A stretch of DNA of 64,000 nt from contig JBPCMN010000085.1 in NCBI GenBank assembly GCA_051002235.1, positions 1 to 64,000 on the forward strand, written 5' to 3'. The position numbers and the translations under genes were made by a program. Below, piece after piece: positions 1-7,587 of the stretch (its first letter is position 1; every line of letters starts with the position of its first letter). The notes under the pieces are model-generated. The model ran no database searches. It saw nothing but the letters and a program-made list of their open reading frames with translations, and was not told where the DNA came from. This stretch comes from JBPCMN01 sp013695115. GTDB taxonomy: Bacteria > Actinomycetota > Acidimicrobiia > IMCC26256 > JACDBD01.

Positions 1-810
1 CCCCCGGCCGCGCCACCACCCGGGGCCGAGCCACCGCCGGTGGCGCCGCCTGCCCCGCGCGTCGAGCCCGCCGCGCCGACCCCGGCCCCGGCTGCCGGCG
101 ACGAGGTCATCCCGTTCGACAACATCCGGCGCCGCACCGCCGAGCACATGGTGCGGTCGAAGGCGACCAGCGCCCACGTGTACACGTCGGTAGAGGTCGA
201 CTTCGAACGGGTCGAGCGCGCCCGGCGCGTAGGCCAGGAGGAATGGAAGGCGCGCGAGGGCTTCTCGCTCACCTATCTACCGTTCGTCATCCGTGCGTTC
301 TGTAACGCGATCGACGACCACCCCCACGTCAACGCGAGCGTCGACGGCGAGAGCCTCGTCGTGCACCACGACGTCCACATCGGGGTCGCCGTCGACCTCG
401 ACTTCCAGGGCCTCATTGCGCCGGTGATCCGCAGCGCCGACGGCAAGCGCATCCGGCCGCTCGCACGCGAGATCCACGACCTCGCCCGCCGGGCCCGCGA
501 GCGCAAGCTCCAGCCCGACGAGGTCATGGGCGGGACGTTCACGATCACGAACCCGGGGCCGTTCGGTACTTACATGACGCTGCCGATCATCAACCAGCCC
601 CAGGTCGCGATCCTCTCGACCGACAGCGTGCGCAGGCGCCCGGTCGTGATCGAAGGCCCGGACGGCGACTCCACCATCGCCATCCGCCACATCGGCCTCC
701 TGAGCCTCGCGTGGGACCACCGCGCGTTCGACGGCGCCTACGCCGCCTCGTTCCTCAACGCGATGAGGCAGGGCCTCGAGACCGGCGACTGGGAGGCCGA
801 GCTCGGGTGA
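1..810 (+). CDS. 2-oxoacid dehydrogenase E2 (dihydrolipoamide acyltransferase), 3' part
   Basis: The frame is open from the first base, so the gene starts before the window. The first ~35 residues are an Ala/Pro linker, followed by the catalytic acyltransferase domain. The HRAFDG active-site motif is present, with His about residue 240 of the visible part and the Asp of HxxxD at 244. The family moves acyl groups from lipoyl arms to CoA in pyruvate, 2-oxoglutarate or branched-chain dehydrogenase complexes. Which complex is meant cannot be told without the lipoyl and E1-binding domains. Its stop overlaps the GTG start of the lipoate gene (GTGA), so E2 is translationally coupled to the enzymes that lipoylate it. 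Confidence 0.9.
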   Translation, partial: PPAAPPPGAEPPPVAPPAPRVEPAAPTPAPAAGDEVIPFDNIRRRTAEHMVRSKATSAHVYTSVEVDFERVERARRVGQEEWKAREGFSLTYLPFVIRAFCNAIDDHPHVNASVDGESLVVHHDVHIGVAVDLDFQGLIAPVIRSADGKRIRPLAREIHDLARRARERKLQPDEVMGGTFTITNPGPFGTYMTLPIINQPQVAILSTDSVRRRPVVIEGPDGDSTIAIRHIGLLSLAWDHRAFDGAYAASFLNAMRQGLETGDWEAELG

Positions 811-2558
811 GTCAGTTGCGCGTGCGCTGGCTCGGCCGGATGCCCTACCGCGAGGCCGAGGATCTCCAGCGCGCCCTGCTCGAGCGCGCGCCCGACGACT
901 ACCTGCTCCTCCTCGAGCACCCGCACGTGTACACGCTCGGGACCCGGGCGAACCCGGCCCACGTCCTCGTGCCGCCGGCGTCGGTCGGGGCCGACGTCGT
1001 GCAGGCCGACCGGGGTGGCGATGTCACGTACCACGGTCCCGGTCAGCTGGTGGGGTATCCGATCGTCACCCTGCCCGAGTGGCGCGACGGCAAGGTCGAC
1101 GTCGTCGCTTACGTCCGCCGGCTCGAGGACGTCCTCATCGACACGCTCGCCGACCTGGGAGTGCGCGCGCATCGGGCTGAGCGGTACACGGGCGTGTGGG
1201 TGGGCGAGGAGAAGATCGGCGCGATCGGGGTGAAGGTGGCCCGCGGTCGCACCCGCCACGGGTTCGCGCTGAACGTCGACCCCGACATGGAGATGTTCTC
1301 GCACATCGTCCCCTGCGGGATTTCCGACAAGGGCGTGACTTCATTGGCGCGCTTACTCGACCCGGCTCCCGACATGCGAAGCGTCGCTGACGCGGTCGTC
1401 GCACGTTTCGTCGAACGATTTCGTTACGTCACCAGTGAGCGCCAGGACATTGCTTGGCGGCCGTCGGCAGCGGCACATCCGCTCCCCGACAGCGACGGGG
1501 CCTCCCTGTCTCGCTCGCTCGCTGCGGGCCGGGATACCCGGCCCGCAGGCGCTCGCTCGCTGGCGAGCGACCTCCGCTCGCCTCCGCTCGCCCCGGTCGC
1601 CGCGCGGCGGCAAGACGAGCAGCCCGTTCGCCTCCTCGGGCGGCTCGCAGCTGCTGGTGTCGAAGTGCCAGAGGAAGACCCTGCGTTCCGAAGGCCGTCG
1701 TGGATGCGGGTGAAGGCGGACCTGGGGCCGAACTATCGGGAGACGAAGCGGCTGATGCGGTCGCTCGATCTTCATACGGTGTGCGAGGAAGCGGCGTGCC
1801 CGAACATCTACGAGTGCTGGGCCGACAAGACCGCGACGTTCATGATCCTGGGGGAGCGGTGTACCCGGGCGTGCGGGTTCTGTCTGGTCGACACCCGTCA
1901 TCCGGAGCCGCTCGACGAAGACGAACCCGAACGGGTCGCCGACGCCGTCGCGACCTTGGGGCTTGCTCACGCGGTGGTGACGAGCGTGGCGCGGGATGAC
2001 GTCGCTGATGGCGGGGCTTCGATCTTCGCCGCGACGATACGCGCGATTCGGTGCCGGACTCCGTTGACGCGAGTCGAGGTGTTGATCCCCGATTGCAAGG
2101 GCGATCCTGGCGCGTTGGCGACGATCTTCGATGCTCGGCCCGACGTGCTCAATCACAATCTCGAGACGGTCGCGCGGCTGCAGCGGGCGGCGCGGCCATC
2201 GGCGGCGTACTTCCGGTCGCTGACGTTGCTGGCCCGGGCGAAGAGCGCGGGGCTCACCACCAAGTCGGGGATCATCCTCGGGATGGGCGAGACCGTCGAC
2301 GAGGTCCGGGGCGCCATCGCCGACCTGCGCGGCGTCGGCGTCGACGTGCTGACCCTCGGCCAGTACCTGCGGCCGTCGGTGCGCCACCTTCCGGTCGTGA
2401 AGTGGTGGACACCCGAGGAGTTCGCGGAGCTGGGTGCGTACGCCGAGTCACTCGGCTTCGCCCACGTGGAGTCGGGCCCGCTGGTGCGATCCAGCTACCA
2501 CGCCCGTCGCGCAGCCGACGCGACCGCGAAAACGACCGTCGCGCTCGCGCTCTCCTAG
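807..2558 (+). CDS. lipB-lipA: Fused lipoyl(octanoyl) transferase LipB - lipoyl synthase LipA
   Basis: One uninterrupted frame of 583 aa carries two lipoate enzymes. Residues ~1-215 are LipB (octanoyl transfer from ACP to target proteins): RGGDVTYHGPGQ at 69-80, Lys143 and Cys170 as catalytic pair. Residues ~290-583 are LipA, the radical-SAM sulfur inserter: CX4CX5C cysteines at 326/331/337 for the auxiliary cluster, CX3CX2C at 352/356/359 for the SAM cluster, and the RSSYHA end. LipB and LipA are normally separate proteins. Here an Ala/Arg/Ser-rich linker of ~75 residues joins them, encoded by low-complexity DNA with a perfect hairpin at 1523-1547. GTG 807 has a GGGAGG ribosome site and overlaps the E2 stop. 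An internal GTG at 1665 could still start a free ~297 aa LipA, so whether the product is one chain is unproven. Confidence 0.9.
   Translation: MSQLRVRWLGRMPYREAEDLQRALLERAPDDYLLLLEHPHVYTLGTRANPAHVLVPPASVGADVVQADRGGDVTYHGPGQLVGYPIVTLPEWRDGKVDVVAYVRRLEDVLIDTLADLGVRAHRAERYTGVWVGEEKIGAIGVKVARGRTRHGFALNVDPDMEMFSHIVPCGISDKGVTSLARLLDPAPDMRSVADAVVARFVERFRYVTSERQDIAWRPSAAAHPLPDSDGASLSRSLAAGRDTRPAGARSLASDLRSPPLAPVAARRQDEQPVRLLGRLAAAGVEVPEEDPAFRRPSWMRVKADLGPNYRETKRLMRSLDLHTVCEEAACPNIYECWADKTATFMILGERCTRACGFCLVDTRHPEPLDEDEPERVADAVATLGLAHAVVTSVARDDVADGGASIFAATIRAIRCRTPLTRVEVLIPDCKGDPGALATIFDARPDVLNHNLETVARLQRAARPSAAYFRSLTLLARAKSAGLTTKSGIILGMGETVDEVRGAIADLRGVGVDVLTLGQYLRPSVRHLPVVKWWTPEEFAELGAYAESLGFAHVESGPLVRSSYHARRAADATAKTTVALALS
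1523..1547. repeat. Perfect 11-bp-stem hairpin in the lipB-lipA linker
   Basis: TGCGGGCCGGG, a 3-nt ATA loop, then CCCGGCCCGCA form a perfect inverted repeat. CTCGCTCGC-type tracts lie on both sides. The layout (long GC stem, 3-nt loop, CGCTCGC flanks) resembles the 92-97 bp repeats at 46474, 54370 and 58764, although the stem sequence differs. It is read in frame as part of the LipB-LipA linker. Confidence 0.7.
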
Positions 2559-2604
2559 TCATCGGCGGCCGGGCAACCGCCCGCCCGTCTCTACAACGCC
2601 TTCC

Positions 2605-3517
2605 TTACTGTCTTCGGGACGGATCTCGCCGAGTCGGCCCGAGCCGGATGATCCGGCTCAGCACCCGTGCGAGGCGCCAGCTGCTGCTCTGCTCTATAGC
2701 GGTCAAGCGTGCCTCGAGGTCGGCGACCGGGGGGACGAGCGGCGGGTCGACAGGGCGGTCGACCGATGGACGCTCGAGCAGGACGTAGTCCTGGAAGTCG
2801 AGGTTGCGCCGCGGAAGGAAGGCACGGATCGTGAGGTCGCGTCCCCAATGCGCGAATACGTACCAGGGAGCGTGGAAGGTGTTGTGGTACCAATCCGGGA
2901 ACACCCCGGCCCAGCCGTCGTCCTCGACGAAGAGGATGCCTCGCGTCTCGAGCGTGGGCGCCCACTGTGCCGTGTCACGCCCGTCGTTGCGAGCCACCGC
3001 CTCGATATGGCGGAAGGCGCGCTCGCCGTGCACGCTCAGCAGGAGGTATCCGCCCGGCTTGGTGATACGTCGTAGCTCCGCGAGCCAAAGGTCCTGGTGA
3101 CGCTCGTCGATGTGAGTGAAGACGCTGCACGAGAACACGAGGTCGAAGTGGCCGTCGGGGTAGGGGAGCGGTGGCAACTCGGCGTTGCGGTGGAACTGCA
3201 CGTAGGGGAAGTGGTGTGCCGCCCAGTCGAGCGCGTCGGCGTCGATGTCGGTCCCGTGCAGCTCTGATCGAGCCGCGAGCCGCTCCATCCACATGACCAC
3301 GCGGCCACAGCCGCAGCCGAAGTCCAAGATCCGCTGGAACGAGTCGAGCGGGCGCCCCCACGACGCCAGTGCCTCTTCGATTTCGACCCGCGCTGATGCG
3401 CCCGGATTCGCGGAATGTCGTCGTCCCGCCCCGTGCGCCAGATACGCGGTACTGGAGTTCGTCGGGAGGCAGCGGCTTGCTGCTTCCCGACGGGTCGATC
3501 ATCGATCCCATCTTCAC
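2605..3517 (-). CDS. Class I SAM-dependent methyltransferase, frameshifted
   Basis: Two overlapping frames make up one methyltransferase. The GTG 3517 frame encodes the usual N-terminal segment (LPPDELQYRVSG then FRESGRIS). The next frame, open upstream of 3327, continues with VEIEEALASWGRPL and the SAM-binding LDFGCGCGRV motif and runs to 2605. The switch is near 3386-3393, in a CCCGCG run, and fits loss of one base. The restored protein would be ~300 aa, usual for methyltransferases of surface-glycan clusters, and it ends with the SSWRLAR tail such enzymes often have. It is either a real pseudogene or a one-base sequence error. It is convergent with lipB-lipA. Substrate unknown. Confidence 0.75.
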
Positions 3518-3576
3518 CCTCTGACCGTGACTGCGACAAATGAGCCAAGCGGCTCCGGCCGGCGGCTCCGGGCTTC

Positions 3577-3582
3577 TACGCT
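3577..3582 (+). promoter_or_regulatory. Predicted -10 box (TACGCT), leaderless type
   Basis: TAnnnT hexamer 6 nt before GTG 3589, with no Shine-Dalgarno between them. At this spacing the transcript would start at or next to the start codon. Confidence 0.5.
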
Positions 3583-3588
3583 GACGCT

Positions 3589-4671
3589 GTGTACGCAGAG
3601 CGCCTGACCCGGGCTCGCGCGCGCATGGGCGAGCTCGGTATCGACGTGTTGCTGCTGTCGGTGGGCGCCGACCTGCCGTACCTCACCGGGTACGAGGCCA
3701 TGCCGCTCGAGCGCCTCACGATGCTCGTGCTCCCGCGCGACGACGATGCCGCGCTGGTCGTGCCCCGCCTCGAGGCGGCCCGGGTGCAGGAGCGGCCGGA
3801 GGCGTTCACCGTGCGGCCGTGGGAGGAGACCGACGACCCGATCGGTCTCGTCGCGAGGCTGGCGGGCCCGGCGGGAACCGCCGCGATCGGCGACCAGACC
3901 TGGGCCCGCTTCGTACTCGACCTGCAGGCGGCGATGCCCACGACGCGCTTCCGCAAGGCGAGCGAGGTCACCGGCCCGCTCCGGATCGTCAAGGACGCCG
4001 CCGAGGTAGCGGCCCTCCGGGCGGCAGCGCGCGCAGTCGACGAGATCGCGTCGGCGATGCGCGACCGGCCCTTCGCCGGGCGGACCGAGGCCGAGATCCA
4101 CCGTGAGCTGGTCGACCGGATGCTCGAGCTCGGCCACGAGCGCGCCAACTTCGCCATCGTCGCCAGCGGGGCGAACGGCGCGAGCCCGCACCACGAGCCG
4201 GGCGAACGGACGATCGCAGCCGGCGACGTGGTGCTGTGCGACTTCGGCGGCACGATGCGGAGCTACTGCTCCGACATCACCCGCATGTTCGTGGTGGGGG
4301 AGCCCGATTCTGAGGTTCGTGACGCTTACGCGGTGCTGGTCGACGCCCAGGAGCAGGCGGTGCGGGCCGCCACGGTGGGCACCCCGTGCGAGGAGGTCGA
4401 CGCCACCGCTCGCCGGGTGATCGGCGACGCGGGGTTCGGGGATCGCTTCATCCACCGTACCGGCCACGGGATCGGGATCGAGGCGCACGAGGACCCGTAC
4501 CTCGTCGCCGGCAACGCCCTCCCGCTCGCACCCGGTCACGCGTTCAGCATCGAGCCCGGCATCTACCTGCCGGACCGGTTCGGGCTGCGGCTCGAGGACA
4601 TCGTCCTTGCCACCGACGAAGGCCCCGAGCGGTTGAACGAGGCGCCCCGCGATCTTGGGGTCGTGGACTGA
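3589..4671 (+). CDS. M24-family metallopeptidase (Xaa-Pro aminopeptidase/prolidase-like)
   Basis: This 360 aa protein has the N-terminal creatinase-like domain (~1-130) and the C-terminal pita-bread catalytic domain of M24B peptidases, which remove N-terminal residues next to proline in the cytoplasm. All five metal ligands can be placed: Asp218, Asp229, His293 (TGHGIG), Glu322 (SIEPGIY) and Glu336 (RLEDI). Length is normal for PepQ/PepP-like proteins. Whether it is an aminopeptidase P or a dipeptidase cannot be decided here. The membrane-protein gene begins 3 bases after the stop. Confidence 0.9.
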   Translation: MYAERLTRARARMGELGIDVLLLSVGADLPYLTGYEAMPLERLTMLVLPRDDDAALVVPRLEAARVQERPEAFTVRPWEETDDPIGLVARLAGPAGTAAIGDQTWARFVLDLQAAMPTTRFRKASEVTGPLRIVKDAAEVAALRAAARAVDEIASAMRDRPFAGRTEAEIHRELVDRMLELGHERANFAIVASGANGASPHHEPGERTIAAGDVVLCDFGGTMRSYCSDITRMFVVGEPDSEVRDAYAVLVDAQEQAVRAATVGTPCEEVDATARRVIGDAGFGDRFIHRTGHGIGIEAHEDPYLVAGNALPLAPGHAFSIEPGIYLPDRFGLRLEDIVLATDEGPERLNEAPRDLGVVD

Positions 4672-4674
4672 GGC

Positions 4675-5448
4675 GTGCAGCTCGATCTGGCGACCGTCCT
4701 CCTCCAGTGGTCGACCGGCGGGCTGCTGTTCTGCTGGGTGACGACGCGCCGCCGCGAGGTGGGCCCGGGGTACGGGTGGTTGCTCCGAGGTGTCTTCCTC
4801 GTGCTCGCGGCGGGCAGTGTCGTGGCCGGTCGGGTCACGGGCGACGGGACGAGCGAGGTGGTGCGCGACCTCGGCGCCATGGGCGTGGTCGCGGGCGCCG
4901 CGGTCGCATTGACGCGGTCGATCACGCGACGCGGCGGCGCAACCCGCGGCGTCGAGTTTCCGCCATCGCTGGACCTGGTGGCGCCGGTGGCCGGACTGGT
5001 CGGGCTGGCGGCGGCGGCGGCCGCCGCCGGCGGTCCGTACCCGCTGAGCCTGGCACGCGTGGTGGTCGGTGCACTGTTCCTGGGCGCGGTCACCGACGCG
5101 ATGCTGCTGGGACACTGGTACCTGGTGCAGCCGGGGCTGGACCGTGCCCCCATCCGCCAGCTCGTGGTGCTGAGCACCGTCATCTGGCCGTTCGAGGTGG
5201 CCGCGCTGCTGTGGCCGACCGGGATGGCTCAGGTCTTGGACGGAACCATCGAAGACGGTTGGGACGGCCTGCTCGGTTGGACGTGGGCGGTGAGCGCGGC
5301 CACGACCATCGGGTTGCTCGTCCTCACGTGGCTCGCGCTCGGGGAGCGCTCGTACTCTGCCGTGATGGCGGCGACCGGGCTCCTCTACCTCGCGATCCTT
5401 ACCGCGTTCGGCACCGACCTCGTCGCCCGGGCGGCGCTGGCGGGATGA
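4675..5448 (+). CDS. Polytopic membrane protein of unknown function
   Basis: 257 aa starting at GTG 4675, 3 bases after the peptidase stop and probably co-transcribed. About seven hydrophobic stretches alternate with short basic loops, so it is an integral membrane protein without a signal peptide. A His/Trp-containing stretch (LLGHWYLVQPG, about residue 145) follows the fourth hydrophobic segment. No family is recognised and no catalytic motif stands out. Confidence 0.75.
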   Translation: MQLDLATVLLQWSTGGLLFCWVTTRRREVGPGYGWLLRGVFLVLAAGSVVAGRVTGDGTSEVVRDLGAMGVVAGAAVALTRSITRRGGATRGVEFPPSLDLVAPVAGLVGLAAAAAAAGGPYPLSLARVVVGALFLGAVTDAMLLGHWYLVQPGLDRAPIRQLVVLSTVIWPFEVAALLWPTGMAQVLDGTIEDGWDGLLGWTWAVSAATTIGLLVLTWLALGERSYSAVMAATGLLYLAILTAFGTDLVARAALAG

Positions 5449-5482
5449 ACCCGCGTTCAGCCGAGGCTGAGTAAGGCCCGAC

Positions 5483-5488
5483 TACTAT
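5483..5488 (+). promoter_or_regulatory. Predicted -10 box (TACTAT) before the wzm leader ORF
   Basis: TAnnnT hexamer in the 100-bp gap before the ABC-exporter operon, 7 nt from ATG 5496. It is the most likely promoter for the operon that runs to the GT2-GT4 fusion gene. Confidence 0.5.
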
Positions 5489-5495
5489 CGACACC

Positions 5496-5552
5496 ATGCT
5501 CGTGTCGCGCGCCACTGCGTCGCGCCCGACGGTGCCGGCGACGACGGCATGA
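5496..5552 (+). CDS. Possible 18-aa leader peptide upstream of the ABC exporter
   Basis: A short frame starts 7 nt after a -10-like hexamer and stops in TGA at 5550-5552, overlapping the permease ATG at 5549 (ATGA). The product would be a small Ser/Thr/Ala/Arg/Pro peptide. It may couple translation of the permease to a leaderless transcript. No codon-usage argument is possible at this length. Confidence 0.3.
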   Translation: MLVSRATASRPTVPATTA

Positions 5553-6373
5553 CGCGGGTGGCTGAGTACTCACAGGCGCGAGAGCTCGCGGTCAACCTCA
5601 CGCTGCGAGAACTGCGCGGCCGGTACAAGCGGTCCGTGCTGGGTTGGACGTGGTCGCTGCTCAACCCGCTGGCCAGCGTCGTGATCTACTCGATGGTCTT
5701 CTCGTTCTTCCTCAAGATCGAGCCCCCCGTCGGCGAGCCCAGCGGCCTCCACAGCTTCGTCCTCTTCCTCCTCTGCGGCCTGCTCCCGTGGAACTTCCTC
5801 TCCAGCGGCGCTAACGCTGCGATGGGGGCGCTGGTCGGGAACGGCAACCTCATCAAGAAGGTGTACTTCCCTCGCGAGATCCTGGTGGGGTCGGCGGTGG
5901 CGGCGCACGTCATCACGCTGCTCATCGAGCTCGGAGTCCTCGTGGTGGTGTTCCTCATCGGGGGGAACATGGTGCTTCCTTGGATTCCGGTCGTTCTCGG
6001 TCTGATCATCATCCAGACCGTGCTTGTCGCCGGCGCCGGACTCGTGCTCAGTGTCCTCAACGTGTACTTCCGCGACGTGCAGCACTTCGTGCCGATCGCG
6101 CTGCAGGCGCTCTTCTACGCGACCCCGATCGTGTATCCGATCCGGTTCGTGCCCGATTCCGCGGACGTGTTCGGGGTGGGGATACCGGTGGGGGTCCTGT
6201 ACCGACTCAACCCGATGGTCCACCTGGTCGAGGCGTACCGCGATGCCTTCTACGATCTGCGGTTCCCGACCGCAGGCTCCGTCGCCTACCTGCTGGCGTG
6301 GGCCGCCGCCATGCTCCTCTTCGGGCTGTGGGTGTTCTCCCGTCTCGACCGGCGTCTGGCCGAGGAAGTGTGA
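5549..6373 (+). CDS. wzm: ABC-2 type polysaccharide export permease (Wzm-like)
   Basis: 274 aa with about six membrane segments. The amphipathic N-terminus (LRELRGRYKRSVLGWTWSLLNP) and the YFRDVQHFV segment are hallmarks of ABC-2 permeases that export O-antigen or teichoic-acid polymers on a polyprenyl carrier. The Wzt-like ATPase follows directly, so the pair should form the complete half-transporter set. The gene heads an operon in which each next gene overlaps or nearly abuts the previous one. Confidence 0.92.
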   Translation: MTRVAEYSQARELAVNLTLRELRGRYKRSVLGWTWSLLNPLASVVIYSMVFSFFLKIEPPVGEPSGLHSFVLFLLCGLLPWNFLSSGANAAMGALVGNGNLIKKVYFPREILVGSAVAAHVITLLIELGVLVVVFLIGGNMVLPWIPVVLGLIIIQTVLVAGAGLVLSVLNVYFRDVQHFVPIALQALFYATPIVYPIRFVPDSADVFGVGIPVGVLYRLNPMVHLVEAYRDAFYDLRFPTAGSVAYLLAWAAAMLLFGLWVFSRLDRRLAEEV

Positions 6374-6375
6374 CC

Positions 6376-7587
6376 ATGGACCCAGCGGCCATCACGGTTG
6401 CCGACGTCTCGAAGCAGTATCGCCTCTACCACGAGCGCAACCAGTCGCTGAAGGCGTCGGTATTGCGGGGACGCCGCGCCCGGTACGAGGAGTTCTGGGC
6501 TCTGCGCGACGTCACCTTCGAAGTCCCGGAGGGAGCGACGTTCGCGCTCGTGGGCGACAACGGGTCGGGCAAGACGACCTTGCTCAAGTGCATCGCCCGC
6601 ATCCTGCGCCCCGACGAGGGCCGGATCGCGGCGCGGGGCAAGATGTCGACCCTCCTCGAGCTGGGGGCGGGGTTCCACCCCGAGCTCTCGGGCCGTGACA
6701 ACGTCTATCTCAACGGCTCCATCCTCGGCCTCCGCAAGCGCCAGATCACCGAGCGGTTCGACGAGATCGTCGACTTCGCCGGGCTCGAGGAGTTCATCGA
6801 CATCCCGGTGAAGAACTACTCGTCGGGAATGTACGTGCGGCTGGGGTTCTCGGTGGCGATCAACGTCGATCCCGACATCCTGCTGGTCGACGAGATTCTG
6901 GCCGTCGGCGACGCCGAGTTCCAACGGAAGTGCCTCGAGAAGTTCGACGAGCTCCAGTCGCGGAACAAGACGATCGTCATCGTCACCCACTCGCTCGATC
7001 AGGTGCGCAACCTCTGCGACACGGCGGCGTGGCTCGACCACGGTTCCCTCCACCGCCTCGGTCCGGCGGCCGAGGTCATCGACGAGTACCTCACCGAGGG
7101 CCACACCGAGCGTGTCGCCGACGGCGACCACGGTGCGCGCTGGGGCTCGGGCGAGGCTCGCATCGAGCAGATCGAGCTCCTCGACGCGTCCGGGGAGCCG
7201 GTCAAGCGGGTGCGAACCGGCGACACGGTCGTCTTCCGGCTCCATTACCAGTGCGACACGCACATCGAGCGCCCGATCTGGGGGATCGCGCTCTTCACCT
7301 TCGACGGGGTCTTGGTCACCAGCCCCAGCACTCGCGAGGCCGGACTCGTCCCCGACGCCGTCGATCCCGGCAGCGCGGGATACCTCGACCTGCGGGTCGA
7401 GCGGCTTGTGCTGCTCCCCGGCACCTACGACATCAGTGCGTCGCTGATGAACTACACGCGCTCCCACGAGTACGACATGCGCCACCGGGCTTTCCGTTTC
7501 GACGTCGAGCTGGGCGACCCCCACGAGGAGCTCGGTTTCATGTCGCTCGGCGGTGTCTGGGAGGGCGACGTGCTCGACGACCGATGA
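6376..7587 (+). CDS. wzt: Polysaccharide ABC exporter ATPase with C-terminal carbohydrate-binding domain (Wzt-like)
   Basis: 403 aa. The ATPase domain (~1-245) has Walker A GDNGSGKTT (Lys66), the SSGM signature and Walker B with Asp172-Glu173. Residues ~255-400 form an extra beta-rich domain like the Wzt C-terminal domain, which in studied O-antigen exporters recognises the finished, often methyl- or phosphate-capped, chain end. ATG 6376 is preceded by GAGGAA at good spacing; GTG 6370 overlapping the permease stop is an alternative. Methyltransferase genes in this locus make a methyl-capped polymer plausible, but this is inference. Confidence 0.92.
   Translation: MDPAAITVADVSKQYRLYHERNQSLKASVLRGRRARYEEFWALRDVTFEVPEGATFALVGDNGSGKTTLLKCIARILRPDEGRIAARGKMSTLLELGAGFHPELSGRDNVYLNGSILGLRKRQITERFDEIVDFAGLEEFIDIPVKNYSSGMYVRLGFSVAINVDPDILLVDEILAVGDAEFQRKCLEKFDELQSRNKTIVIVTHSLDQVRNLCDTAAWLDHGSLHRLGPAAEVIDEYLTEGHTERVADGDHGARWGSGEARIEQIELLDASGEPVKRVRTGDTVVFRLHYQCDTHIERPIWGIALFTFDGVLVTSPSTREAGLVPDAVDPGSAGYLDLRVERLVLLPGTYDISASLMNYTRSHEYDMRHRAFRFDVELGDPHEELGFMSLGGVWEGDVLDDR

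Noticed and set aside
3514..5115. 533-codon minus-strand frame opposite the M24 peptidase
   Set aside because: Shadow of a gene with all five metal ligands on the plus strand.
5457..5470. TCAGCC-GA-GGCTGA as a terminator after the membrane-protein gene
   Set aside because: Stem of only 5-6 bp, no U tract; too weak to list as a feature.
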